A DNA stretch of 40,240 bases, taken from JACMQX01 sp044225675. Its GTDB lineage: Bacteria > Pseudomonadota > Gammaproteobacteria > Burkholderiales > Burkholderiaceae_C. Below the pieces are notes generated by a model. That model was not told where the DNA came from and ran no database searches. It saw only the letters and a list, made by a program, of their open reading frames with translations. The stretch is from NCBI GenBank assembly GCA_044225675.1, contig JBGAIH010000040.1:1-40240 (forward strand), given 5' to 3'. The first letter of the stretch is position 1, and every line of letters starts with the position of its first letter. Of this stretch, positions 32,651 through 40,240 are shown piece by piece. A program made the position numbers and the translations under genes.

Positions 32651-33120
32651 TCGTCCTCGCCCCTGTTGAAGATCGCCGCCACTTTTTTTGACAGCACCAG
32701 CAAGGCTGCCGTCTCGGCCAGCGCCCGGTCCTTGCGCAGCAGGTCCCGCTCGAGCTCCTTGATGCGTTTGCGATCGGCCCGCGTGGCCTGCGGGCTGGCG
32801 CGTGCGTCCTCGGGCTCGGCCAGCGCCTGGGTCGCACTGGCGCGCCACTTGTCCAGCTCCGCCGGGTACACGCCGTGTTCGCGGCACCAGGCGCTCTTGG
32901 CCGCCTCGTTCATCGCCGCCGTGGTGATCACCGCCTCCAGCCGGGCGCCCGCCGTCCAGGCCCGCCCTCGGGCGGGCCTGGACTGCGCATCCTCGCGCCA
33001 GCGCTCCAGCGTGCCCGCACCAATACCCATCTCGCGCGACACCACTTCCAGTGCTGCGCTCTCCGGCGGCAGCAACCTCGCCACCGCTCTGTCCTTGAAT
33101 GCCTGTCCGTATCGAGCCAA
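32647..33120 (-). CDS. IS3-family transposase OrfA (DNA-binding part)
   Basis: 157 residues, with a helix-turn-helix at about 10-45 (ESAALEVVSREMGIGAGTLE) and a coiled-coil, leucine-zipper-like segment at about 115-150 (RIKELERDLLRKDRALAETA). It is longer than many OrfA proteins because of a second helix-turn-helix-like repeat at 60-90 (MNEAAKSAWCREHGVYPAEL). It ends four bases into orfB. Translation can shift to the orfB frame at the A7 run near its end. Confidence 0.9.
   Translation of the reverse strand: MARYGQAFKDRAVARLLPPESAALEVVSREMGIGAGTLERWREDAQSRPARGRAWTAGARLEAVITTAAMNEAAKSAWCREHGVYPAELDKWRASATQALAEPEDARASPQATRADRKRIKELERDLLRKDRALAETAALLVLSKKVAAIFNRGEDE
32682..32689 (-). promoter_or_regulatory. 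Slippery A7-G site for -1 ribosomal frameshift
   Basis: On the minus strand orfA reads TCA AAA AAA GTG; slipping back one base on the seven-A run continues as AGT GGC in the orfB frame, which is open. This is the standard IS3-family way of making the OrfAB transposase. Confidence 0.75.
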
Positions 33121-33194
33121 GTTCGTCCTTCATCGCCGCCCCCGGGGTTCATCTATGGAGGCGACAACTATTCTGACGCGGGGGGCACTCGAGC

Positions 33195-34073
33195 TCACCG
33201 TCCTGATCCGATAAGGCGACGCCACCACGGCTTGGCTGGTCGATCACGCTGTGGATGGGTACTCGGACCGTCGGGCCGCAGCAGATCGCCGGGATAGTGC
33301 TCATGCCCCAGGCACAGACGGTCGTCGAGGCCGAAAGCCTTGACGGCGGCGGCCGCCTCGATGCACCAGCGGCCGAAGTAGCTGCCCGTCTCCAGCGGGT
33401 GCGACTCAGGGTCGCCATAGTGGTACCAGAAGGGCTCGATGGTGGGCGCGCGGGCGTTCTCGGGGCGGGGTCGCTGGAGTTCGGCGTACCAGTGATCGAC
33501 GAAGTCGCGCAGCGCCGGGGCGCGTTCGGGCAGCGGTGCATCGATCGCCCGCAGCAGGCGTGCATAGGGCCTGGCGTGGAGCAGGCGCGTGCCGATGCGC
33601 CGCTCAGGTGAACGGCTGGCGATGACCCGGTCCAGCAGCACGTCCTGCCCCTCGCCGTCGATCAGGGCGAGCAATCGCAGCCAGAGTGCGTCAGGAAGAT
33701 CGAGCGACAGCGCCAGGCCGACGAGCCAGAAGCACCAGTTGTAGTGGTTGAGATTGGCGAGGGAGAAGTCCCAGTCGCGGCAACTCTGGAGCTTGTGTTC
33801 GAAGCAAATCTCGTCGCTCAGGCGGTTGGACAGTCCCCAGGCATCGATGAGGCCGGGCAAGTGAGGGCTCAGGTCGCGGATGGGGGCGCCGGCGGAGTAG
33901 AGCGTCAACATGTATCGCAGCCGATGCTGCACATTGTTCAACACGTATTGCGGTCGATAGGGGGGATTTGCGCTGGGTTCTGCGATTCGCCTGACCTCAT
34001 CGTCGATTCGATGCCTCCGATGTGCAGACCATTCTTCCCACCAAGCAGCAGTCCCAAGAGGCGCACGGATCAT
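33195..34073 (-). CDS. PoNi-type immunity protein (DUF1910/DUF1911-like)
   Basis: A 292-residue cytosolic immunity protein. The C-terminal half has YFGRWCIEAAAAVKAFGLDD and GHEHYPGDLLRP, the conserved block of PoNe-immunity (PoNi) proteins; the N-terminal half is helical and more variable. It starts inside the stop codon of the PoNe-type toxin (ATGA), the tightest possible pairing of toxin and immunity gene, so it should neutralise that nuclease by direct binding. Its GC content is nearer to the chromosome than that of the second PoNi gene at 35851-36780. The family call is from recognised motifs; the pairing from position. Confidence 0.85.
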   Translation of the reverse strand: MIRAPLGTAAWWEEWSAHRRHRIDDEVRRIAEPSANPPYRPQYVLNNVQHRLRYMLTLYSAGAPIRDLSPHLPGLIDAWGLSNRLSDEICFEHKLQSCRDWDFSLANLNHYNWCFWLVGLALSLDLPDALWLRLLALIDGEGQDVLLDRVIASRSPERRIGTRLLHARPYARLLRAIDAPLPERAPALRDFVDHWYAELQRPRPENARAPTIEPFWYHYGDPESHPLETGSYFGRWCIEAAAAVKAFGLDDRLCLGHEHYPGDLLRPDGPSTHPQRDRPAKPWWRRLIGSGR

Positions 34074-35797
34074 TTCATTGCTCCCGAGAGTGCGGAGCCT
34101 AGTCTGAGAATTCTCGAGGCGTCGACAGGCTTTGGCTTGCCAAAGGCATCCAGCACTTGCACAAAAGTCGATCCGTCAGAGCGGATCGTCACGACCCAGC
34201 TTTCAAGCCGCCCCGCATCTATAGCGTCGTAGATTCGCTCGACTTCTCGAATGGAAGCCACGGCCTTCTCGATGCGATTCGAGCCCTGAATCCAACTTTC
34301 GCTCCCCTGCTTCCCATCCTTCGTGTTCTTCAAGACCTGCGCGCCCGTCCTGCCGTCGGCTCCGACGAACTTGTATTCGATGCTGACGTAGTCCACATCG
34401 GGTCGCTGGACGCGGTACAGCTCGTCGATGCCGTTGCTGCCCTGGGCTTGCACGCGCGCGATCTGCTGGCCGTCGGGCACGATCTGCCGGACGGTGTTCG
34501 GCCCGAACAGCTGCTCGCCGACCAGGCGCTTTTGCTCCGAGCTGAGCTTGCTCATGTCCAGCAGGGGATTGCCGGCCTTGTCCAGCGCGCCGCCTGCGCG
34601 CAGCAGCGCCTCTTCGGCGGACTTGGCCGTGCCCGCCACGGCGGTCGCGATCTGCCGCTCCGTGGCCTGGACGGTTGCCGCCGCGCCTTGCGTGGGCACG
34701 CGAACACCAATCAGCAACTCCTCCAGCGTCGTGTCCGGCACGGCCTGGCCGTTGGGCGTGTTCAGCCTGTCCAGCCGGGCCAGATCGCGCTGGGCCTTGC
34801 CAGGAATCACGGACGACTGGGTGCCGGGTTGGCCACCGGGGAAGACATTGCCGTAGGGGTTGTCCCGCTGCGCGGTCGCGGCGGAGAAGTAGGTCTGAGG
34901 CCTGCCGTCGGTTCCGGTCACCGGGCGGCCTTGCGCGTCCAGAAGGGTCTGGCCGGACGACGCATTGAGCAGTCGATGCGCCTCGCCCAGATCGCTGAAG
35001 AAGCGTTGGGCGGCGCCCAGCGATGCCTCGCTGCCGGCTCGGCCGGCGGCTGCCATGATCTGGTCGTAGTACGCCTGGTTGCGACTGGCTGCCTCGGCGT
35101 CCACCCGGTCCTGCGCGGCGCGCTCGAGCATGTCGGTCCAGTACAGCCGGGCCTGCGTTTCGCAGGAGGTGCTGGCGCGACAGGTCGACTGCGCCTTGTC
35201 GGCGGCGAGGTCCTGGATGCGCTGCCTCTCGGACGGATGCAGCTGCCGGTTGTTGGTGTCGGTATTGAAGGCCGACGCCGCGCCCGATGCGCCACCGGCC
35301 ACACCCCCGAGCGCGGCCGACACGATCATGCCCAGGCCCTGGCGGATGGCCGGGGGTGCGTCCGTCGCATCGATCAGGCGACCGATCTCGGGCATCAGCG
35401 TGGCGCTGCTCGCGGCGCCCGCCGCACCGGAGAGCCCACCCGCCAGCGCGCCCAGTGCGGTGTGGCCCGCAGAGCGGTACAGGCCGCCTTCGTCCCACTG
35501 GCGAGCCTCGTCGGTCAGCTGCCGGGCGCGGGCGGTGTCGCCGGACTGCTCGGCGTCGCGGGCCTGCGCGGCCAGGGCGTTCGACTGCGTCTGCGCATAG
35601 TCGGCCCAGGCTTTGCTGGCCGTTCTGCCGAACTCGGCCGTGATGGCGACCTGTGCGCCAACGTCGGCGCGGACCTGCCCGGCGTCGAAGATGGGCGCGA
35701 GTGCGGTGGATGCATCGCCCGTCCTGGCACTCGCATTGCCTGCGATGCCGCTGATGGATGCCTGGGTGGTGCTGGCTGCGGAACCCTTCAACCGCAT
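34070..35797 (-). CDS. Orphan CdiA-type C-terminal cassette with PoNe-type nuclease tip
   Basis: About 575 residues with no signal peptide, TPS domain or haemagglutinin repeats. The first 170 residues match the pretoxin part of the large haemagglutinin gene to the right (TGDASTALAPIFDA, then EARQWDEGG, then a Gly/Ala-rich hydrophobic stretch). A linker follows, and the last 110 residues carry the nuclease tip: DYVSIEYKFVG with Glu474-x-Lys476 as part of a PD-(D/E)xK core, then KNTKDGKQGSESWI and WVVTIRSDGSTFVQVLD, all typical of PoNe DNases. Without export signals it is probably a silent donor cassette. The open frame extends to 35899 but the first 50 codons overlap the end of the upstream PoNi gene, so ATG at 35797 is only the best guess. 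Confidence 0.75.
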   Translation of the reverse strand: MRLKGSAASTTQASISGIAGNASARTGDASTALAPIFDAGQVRADVGAQVAITAEFGRTASKAWADYAQTQSNALAAQARDAEQSGDTARARQLTDEARQWDEGGLYRSAGHTALGALAGGLSGAAGAASSATLMPEIGRLIDATDAPPAIRQGLGMIVSAALGGVAGGASGAASAFNTDTNNRQLHPSERQRIQDLAADKAQSTCRASTSCETQARLYWTDMLERAAQDRVDAEAASRNQAYYDQIMAAAGRAGSEASLGAAQRFFSDLGEAHRLLNASSGQTLLDAQGRPVTGTDGRPQTYFSAATAQRDNPYGNVFPGGQPGTQSSVIPGKAQRDLARLDRLNTPNGQAVPDTTLEELLIGVRVPTQGAAATVQATERQIATAVAGTAKSAEEALLRAGGALDKAGNPLLDMSKLSSEQKRLVGEQLFGPNTVRQIVPDGQQIARVQAQGSNGIDELYRVQRPDVDYVSIEYKFVGADGRTGAQVLKNTKDGKQGSESWIQGSNRIEKAVASIREVERIYDAIDAGRLESWVVTIRSDGSTFVQVLDAFGKPKPVDASRILRLGSALSGAMK

Positions 35798-35850
35798 TCG
35801 AGGTTGGACATCGCGCCGGCAAAAAGCCCGAATCGGATAACTAAAGCCTG

Positions 35851-36780
35851 TCAAAACGGCCACCGGCTTTTCACCAGCATCTTGAAGCCTTGCCACCACG
35901 AGATCTGTTGAGGTTCAGCGGATGGCACGGACCGCTCGGCGCGGTGCAGTGCTGACGCCAACTCCGGTTCCAGGCGATCAACGTCCGGAAAAGTGATCCG
36001 CCCGGGGCGGAGCAGGTCGCCCGGATAGTGAGGATGGCCGACACACAAGCCATCATCCAGTTGGAACAACTTGACTGCCGCAACTGCTTCAAGGCACCAA
36101 TAGCCAAAATACGCGCCCTTCATCGGAGAGTGGTATCGGTGCCACGAAGGACCCCGAGTTCCACGTCCGGCTGGAGAAGCGACTTCTCCAAGCTCTGTGT
36201 ACCACGCATCGAGGAATGAGCACAGCAGTCTTGCTTGCTGCGATCTGGGCGCGTCAATGGCCTTCAGAAGCTTGGCGTAGGGCTTGGGATAGCACAGCCT
36301 TGTGCCGAGAGGTCGATTCGGAGAACGTTGAAATATGAATCGGTCCAGTAGCTCGTCTTCTTCTGTTCGGATGACGTTGCAGACTCTCATCCACTGCTTT
36401 TCTGGTACATCGAACACGACGGCCAAAGAGACGATCCAAAAGTCCTGTATGTATTGATCAATACTTTCTAGCTGAGCTGCTTTTTCTCGGCGGCTATCGA
36501 CCGCCCCTTCGGTCTTCGATTTGGATTCATTCTCCGCCAACTCGAGGTAGTTCAAGATGTCATCGAAGTAGGGCTTCAAGCTTTCCGGTTGATCTCCGCG
36601 CGAGTAGCAACACAGGATCATCTGGAGATGGTCGACTGCCAAGTCTCTCAGAAACTGTGGTCGATACGCTGGATTCTTCGAAGGGACTGACGCTTGCTCG
36701 GCCATGAGCCTGAGCGAGCTCTTTCTGAAGGCGATCCATTGATCCAGCCAAAATTCAGTTGCCAAACAGTCGCGTGTCAT
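35851..36780 (-). CDS. PoNi-type immunity protein (DUF1910/DUF1911-like), orphan copy
   Basis: A 309-residue paralogue of the PoNi protein at 33195-34073, sharing YFGYWCLEAVAAVKLFQLDD and GHPHYPGDLLRPG near the C-terminus and RPLGTRL(C) in the middle. It starts in the stop codon of a 30-codon toxin-tail remnant (ATGA), so it once followed a complete toxin. The gene is clearly richer in A/T than the orphan cassette beside it. As it is intact, it may still protect the cell against PoNe toxins delivered by relatives. A truncated copy of its start lies at 30218-30330. Confidence 0.83.
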   Translation of the reverse strand: MTRDCLATEFWLDQWIAFRKSSLRLMAEQASVPSKNPAYRPQFLRDLAVDHLQMILCCYSRGDQPESLKPYFDDILNYLELAENESKSKTEGAVDSRREKAAQLESIDQYIQDFWIVSLAVVFDVPEKQWMRVCNVIRTEEDELLDRFIFQRSPNRPLGTRLCYPKPYAKLLKAIDAPRSQQARLLCSFLDAWYTELGEVASPAGRGTRGPSWHRYHSPMKGAYFGYWCLEAVAAVKLFQLDDGLCVGHPHYPGDLLRPGRITFPDVDRLEPELASALHRAERSVPSAEPQQISWWQGFKMLVKSRWPF

Positions 36781-36869
36781 CTTCCTAGCACCTTGCTTTG
36801 AATGGCTGAAGCAGCCTTCTCGATCTTTCCGGCCGTATCAACGATCCAGATTGAAGTTCTCAAGTTCAT
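36777..36869 (-). pseudogene. Toxin-tail remnant in front of the orphan PoNi gene
   Basis: Thirty codons, SIWIVDTAGKIEKAASAIQS then KVLGR and TGA, overlapping the PoNi start as ATGA. The pattern IVDTAGKI-x-KAASAI resembles the end of the PoNe tip to the left (QVLDAFGKP-x-PVDASRI), so it is probably the last piece of a lost PoNe-type toxin. The frame is closed by a TGA just before the first ATG. The resemblance is short and judged by eye. Confidence 0.4.
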
Positions 36870-36923
36870 TCGTCAGCGGATTGCGCCAGACGAGGCTGTT
36901 CAGACAAGCGGAGCCAAGTTCTC

Positions 36924-37463
36924 CTATCCCGGTGAAGGCGATGATCTCCGACCTCGGGGCTTGAACACACCAAGCCAATCAGGGTTGTCCAACATGTTGC
37001 GAAAGAACTCAGCCACGGAGTTACCTATGCATTCACCCCACATCCAATGGACGGCATTTGGATTTGCGGAAAACGGATGGACGCAGACGAAGAGTCCAGC
37101 GTCTCTCTCGAAGAATGGAAGAGTTCTAGGTTCTACTACGATGTCTGGCTCCATCCATGAGCAAATTCCGCCAACAAGCTGTGGCATATGCGTTGGCATG
37201 AGTACATTGTTTGGCGACGAGTATGGCGTTTGTTCGCCGAATGGAATGCGACATACTCCAACTTCCAGGTACCAAGCTCTTAGCTCCGTCGGCAGCTTAA
37301 AACCCAGGTCCGTCTCGACTTGAAGCAGAATTTTTTCCTCGCAACGCCACGGCCCACTCGCGTAGAGGGCTTCTGGGTACGGATAGATAGATGAGCGAGC
37401 AACCTGCTCATCTGTAAGCGTCTTGATTTCAACGGGTGCGATTGAACCAATAGAACTGAACAC
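36924..37463 (-). CDS. SUKH (SMI1/KNR4)-family immunity protein
   Basis: A 179-residue protein with features of the SUKH immunity superfamily: LGFKLPTELRAWYLEVG near residue 53, a tryptophan-rich middle and an FFERDAG strand. It starts with GTG whose G is the last base of the toxin stop codon (TAGTG), behind a GGAGG ribosome site inside the toxin gene, so it is the cognate immunity gene of the haemagglutinin's current HNH tip. The C-terminus RGRRSSPSPG looks out of place; in the next frame the reading continues without a stop to 36838 (EIIAFTGIGELGSACLNSLV and on), so a one-base frameshift near 36950-36960 may have changed the end. Confidence 0.72.
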   Translation of the reverse strand: MFSSIGSIAPVEIKTLTDEQVARSSIYPYPEALYASGPWRCEEKILLQVETDLGFKLPTELRAWYLEVGVCRIPFGEQTPYSSPNNVLMPTHMPQLVGGICSWMEPDIVVEPRTLPFFERDAGLFVCVHPFSANPNAVHWMWGECIGNSVAEFFRNMLDNPDWLGVFKPRGRRSSPSPG

Positions 37464-40240
37464 TATCTGCCTCCGGCTTGAATTCTCTTGAGTGGACTGT
37501 CTGCTGCATGCATCGCCATATGATCAGGACGCATAGCTGGCGTTATGTTCCACCAAACGGTTGGACCGTTGTTCGCTACGGGAATGACATGATGAGCCTG
37601 AGCTGGAATTCTTCTTCCTTCAAAAACGGTCGAGGGCCACGGTTGCCCCGTTCTCATCTCCCATTCGGCGATTAGTTTGCTACGGCTTGAATTGAATTCT
37701 GATCGCAACGCTGCGTTCTCCACAGGGGTAAGCGTAATGACATGATCAACCTGCCTTAGTTCTTGCGCAAGGGCCGTTCGCTGCTCAAGATTGAGCCGAT
37801 ATCCGGTTTGCAGCTCGATGTCATCTACATACTGCTTGAGCAACCTGTTCGCGTCGTTGACCAAGCCCTGCTGCTTAGCCGCGTCGCTCGTCTTGTTGGC
37901 GACAGAGAGTGCTTTCAGCACATCCTCTGTCGTTCTGCCTACCCGTTGCAGCATTCCTCCAGCAACTGGGACGAGGCCGACAGTTGCCCAGAAACGGCTT
38001 GCATCTTCTGCAGAAATCGTCGTTTGGCCTGTCAGTAGTTGCCGCAACGACTCGGCACTGCCGTAGACCGGCATCATTTCGAGTACCAGTTGGCCTAGCT
38101 GCTGCGCTTGCTCGGCGGTCAGGCGACTGGCTTTATCGATGGCAGCCAGATTCCCGGCAGCCTCAAGCCTCTGCATGTGCATGTCGTACGCGCGTAGCTG
38201 CTCCAGCGTGCAGTCCGGCCCACACTGGTTCAGGAGGCGCGCGTTCTCCTGGCTGACGATGCGCCGCACTTCGGCAAACGGGCTGTGGCTGACGTAGTTC
38301 AGCGCCGTCTGCGTGAGTCCCGTTGCTGCGCCGGCGGTGCCGCCGGTGAGGGCGCCCAGGCCCAGGCCCATGAGTTCGGTGAGGCCCTGGCGTGCGGGCT
38401 CCGGCAGGTTGAGTGCAGCGATCTCCTCGCCAATGACCGGGGCGAGGCTGGCCGTGGTGACGGCGCCGGCCGCGCCGCCTGCGCCGCCCGTGAGGACGCC
38501 CAGGCCGCCGTACAGCGCGACGCGGTAGGCGCCGCCCTCGTCCCACTGGCGCGCTTCGTCCTCCTGGCCCTGGCGGCGCAGTTCCATCGCGCGGGCGTCG
38601 GCGAAGCTGGCTGCGGCCGGAATGACGAGGCGGCCGAAGGCGCTGATGATCTGCGCCTGGGCCTGCACGTCGGCGTTCACGCGCTGGGCATCGAAGATCG
38701 GTGCCAGCGCGGTGGAGGCATCGCCGGTGCGGGCGCCTGTATCGCCCGCCACGCCGCTGATGGCGGCTGCGGTGGTGCTGGCGGCCTGGCCGCTCTGGTG
38801 GCCGGCCCCTGCGGTGGTGCGGTCCAGCGCGGAGCCAACGCCGAGCGTGGCGGCGAAGGAGGACGCCTGGTAGCTCGCGCTGTTGCGAACATCCTCGGTA
38901 CGGATGCCGCCCTGGCTGGTGAATCGGTTCGTGTTGCCGTCGACGGCCTGCTGGCTGCTGGTGATGGCGCCGCCGGTGAGTTCGGTGCGCCCCTGGACCT
39001 CGACCTGGAAGCCGCCGTCGCCGGCTCTGAAGGCGGACTGCTCGGTGACGCTGGCGTACTGGCTGGCGATGTCGGTGCGGCCGGCGCTGGCGCTGAGGTT
39101 GGGGGAGGCGCCGACAGTAACGCTGGCGCCTGAGCTGCGGGACTGTTCTTGCCAGGTGCGGGTGTCCTGCGGGCTGGTGATGCGCAGATCGCCGCCAACC
39201 TGGGCCTGGACGCTGCCCGCGTTGACGACGGCGCCGCGCAGCTCGGTGTCGGCGCCGCTTTGCAGGCTGACCGTGGGGGCCGCGATGTGCGTGTTGGCGT
39301 AGGTGAGGTCCTGGCCGCTGGCGTGGCCATTGCTGCGGCTGGTGGAGGCGGTGAAGCCCAGGCCGCCTGCGCTGCCAAGACCGGCCGTGACACCGAGGCT
39401 TGAGGCGCTGGAGCTGCTGGTGGTGGACTGGCGGGTGGTGTTCTGCGCGGCCTGCAGGCTGATCTGGCCTGCGGCGCTGAGGGTGGCGCTCTGGCCGGCC
39501 TGAAGCTGGCTGCCCTGGATGAGGATGTTGCCGGCTGAATTCGCAGGGGAGGAGCCTCCGCCCGGGCCCGCCCCACCTGAGGCGCTCGTCGCCTGAATGC
39601 TCAGCGTGCCGCCGGCCTGCACGCTCGACGCCCGGCCCGTCTCGCTCTCGCTGGACGCGCTGCTGTCGGCCCGGCTGCTGCCCAGGCTGATGGCGACGCT
39701 GACGCCGCCGAGCTTGTCGGCGGTGTTGGCGTCCTTGGCCTGCTGGCCTGCCTCCACGGTCTTGGCGGCGTTGCGCACAGCCAGCAAGCCGCTGGCGGCG
39801 GCCAGCGCCTGCATGCGGGGGTCGTCGGTGCGGGTGGCAGCCTGGGCCATCTGCTGCACGGTCTGCGCTGCCGTGAGGACCGGGTTGGTGACGGATACGC
39901 TCAGGCCGCTCTGGCGCACGCTGCGCTGGCTCTGCTGGAGCTGACTCTCGCGCGCTTCGGTGATGCGCACGTCCTGGGCCTGGATGCGCACGTCGCCCGC
40001 TGGGGCGAGGACGTCGCTGCCGGTCTGGCGGTAGGTGGTGCCGGCGCGGAGGTTCACGTCGCCTGCGATGGCGCCGATCGTGGTGGCGCTGGCCATGTGC
40101 GTCTCGACCTGGCTGCTGTCGGTCTGCTCGCGCCTGCCGAGCGTGACGCCCAGGCCCCCGCCGCTGCCTCCAAACAGCCCGCTGCGCGTGTCGCGCTGCC
40201 GACTGGCTTCGCTGCGGGTATTCGTCGCCGCCTCGATGAC
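37463..40240 (-). CDS. Filamentous haemagglutinin/CdiA-like protein with HNH (AHH-motif) toxin tip, partial
   Basis: The last 925 residues of a very large secreted adhesin-toxin; the frame is open to the right edge, so the N-terminus (signal, TPS domain) is outside the window. The first 480 visible residues are Ser/Gln/Ala-rich haemagglutinin repeats (e.g. AGDVRIQAQDVRITEARES). Then come TGDASTALAPIFDA, EARQWDEGGAYR and a glycine-rich hydrophobic region at about 520-590, the pretoxin part. The tip ends with AQAHHVIPVANNGPTVWW and MRPDHMAMHAA, the His-rich pattern of HNH/Endo VII-type nucleases with an AHH motif. I see no VENN motif; the boundary marker seems to be WDEGG. It is followed directly by a SUKH immunity gene, so this is most likely the active contact-dependent inhibition toxin of the locus. 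Confidence 0.88.
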   Translation of the reverse strand, partial: VIEAATNTRSEASRQRDTRSGLFGGSGGGLGVTLGRREQTDSSQVETHMASATTIGAIAGDVNLRAGTTYRQTGSDVLAPAGDVRIQAQDVRITEARESQLQQSQRSVRQSGLSVSVTNPVLTAAQTVQQMAQAATRTDDPRMQALAAASGLLAVRNAAKTVEAGQQAKDANTADKLGGVSVAISLGSSRADSSASSESETGRASSVQAGGTLSIQATSASGGAGPGGGSSPANSAGNILIQGSQLQAGQSATLSAAGQISLQAAQNTTRQSTTSSSSASSLGVTAGLGSAGGLGFTASTSRSNGHASGQDLTYANTHIAAPTVSLQSGADTELRGAVVNAGSVQAQVGGDLRITSPQDTRTWQEQSRSSGASVTVGASPNLSASAGRTDIASQYASVTEQSAFRAGDGGFQVEVQGRTELTGGAITSSQQAVDGNTNRFTSQGGIRTEDVRNSASYQASSFAATLGVGSALDRTTAGAGHQSGQAASTTAAAISGVAGDTGARTGDASTALAPIFDAQRVNADVQAQAQIISAFGRLVIPAAASFADARAMELRRQGQEDEARQWDEGGAYRVALYGGLGVLTGGAGGAAGAVTTASLAPVIGEEIAALNLPEPARQGLTELMGLGLGALTGGTAGAATGLTQTALNYVSHSPFAEVRRIVSQENARLLNQCGPDCTLEQLRAYDMHMQRLEAAGNLAAIDKASRLTAEQAQQLGQLVLEMMPVYGSAESLRQLLTGQTTISAEDASRFWATVGLVPVAGGMLQRVGRTTEDVLKALSVANKTSDAAKQQGLVNDANRLLKQYVDDIELQTGYRLNLEQRTALAQELRQVDHVITLTPVENAALRSEFNSSRSKLIAEWEMRTGQPWPSTVFEGRRIPAQAHHVIPVANNGPTVWWNITPAMRPDHMAMHAADSPLKRIQAGGR

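Larger units (their letters stand above)
31534..33180 (-). mobile_element. IS3-family element
   Basis: Contains overlapping orfA and orfB with a -1 frameshift site. Imperfect terminal inverted repeats are visible: TAGTTGTCGCCTC at 31544-31556 and its inverse complement at 33158-33170, each preceded outward by three unmatched bases and then CGCGTCA (31534-31540; 33174-33180 inverse). It is unclear whether the outer heptamer is part of the element, so the ends may be 31544 and 33170 instead. No clear three-base target duplication was found. It lies between a complete PoNi gene and the remains of another toxin-immunity module. Confidence 0.85.

Noticed and set aside
38285..39133. Glycine- and alanine-rich plus-strand frame inside the haemagglutinin gene
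   Set aside because: It mirrors the repeat composition of the sense gene and has no ribosome site or recognisable domain.

Overview
The window is GC-rich DNA from a betaproteobacterium, most likely of the order Burkholderiales (Comamonadaceae or Alcaligenaceae type). The reasons are three tripartite-tricarboxylate (Bug/TctC-type) periplasmic receptors placed inside catabolic operons, class III CoA-transferase clusters, RraA-family aldolase genes, an AI-2E-family permease and a large filamentous-haemagglutinin (two-partner/CDI-type) protein. The species cannot be named from this sequence alone.

Positions 1-7338 (minus strand) form one tightly packed operon: acyl-CoA synthetase, enoyl-CoA hydratase, two class III CoA-transferases, a Bug receptor and a thiolase-like protein that runs off the left edge. 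Together they look like uptake, CoA activation and beta-oxidation-like breakdown of an unknown organic acid. A perfect 18-bp palindrome separates this operon from a divergent hybrid sensor kinase (7408-11394; CHASE, two PAS, HisKA, HATPase, two receiver domains, HPt).

Positions 11444-18973 (minus strand) hold a second catabolic block: a LysR regulator, a mandelate racemase/galactonate dehydratase-like enolase-superfamily enzyme, two RraA-family proteins, an AhpD/carboxymuconolactone decarboxylase-like protein, two tandem Bug receptors and a DUF1932-type dehydrogenase. It probably degrades a hydroxy- or sugar acid through dehydration and retro-aldol steps.

Positions 19123-28207 are housekeeping or miscellaneous genes: an alpha/beta hydrolase, a secreted caspase-like protein, an AI-2E-family permease, an N-formylglutamate-deformylase-like protein, an acetylpolyamine-deacetylase-like protein, an LhgO-like FAD oxidoreductase, pyrD and rpiA.

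Positions 28307-40240 are the accessory and most interesting part. Read on the minus strand it is the 3' end of a filamentous-haemagglutinin/CdiA-like gene with an HNH (AHH-motif) toxin tip, followed by a SUKH immunity gene and then a stack of displaced toxin-immunity modules. These are a toxin-tail remnant with a PoNi-type immunity gene, an orphan cassette carrying pretoxin plus PoNe-type nuclease with its PoNi gene, a truncated third PoNi copy, and a toxin-tail remnant followed by a DUF2185-like immunity gene. An IS3-family element and two decayed copies of one IS5-family element have inserted into this stack. One IS5 copy splits the DUF2185-like gene in such a way that removing the element and one target duplicate restores a single open frame. 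The region reads as a fossil record of toxin-tip replacement at a contact-dependent inhibition locus.
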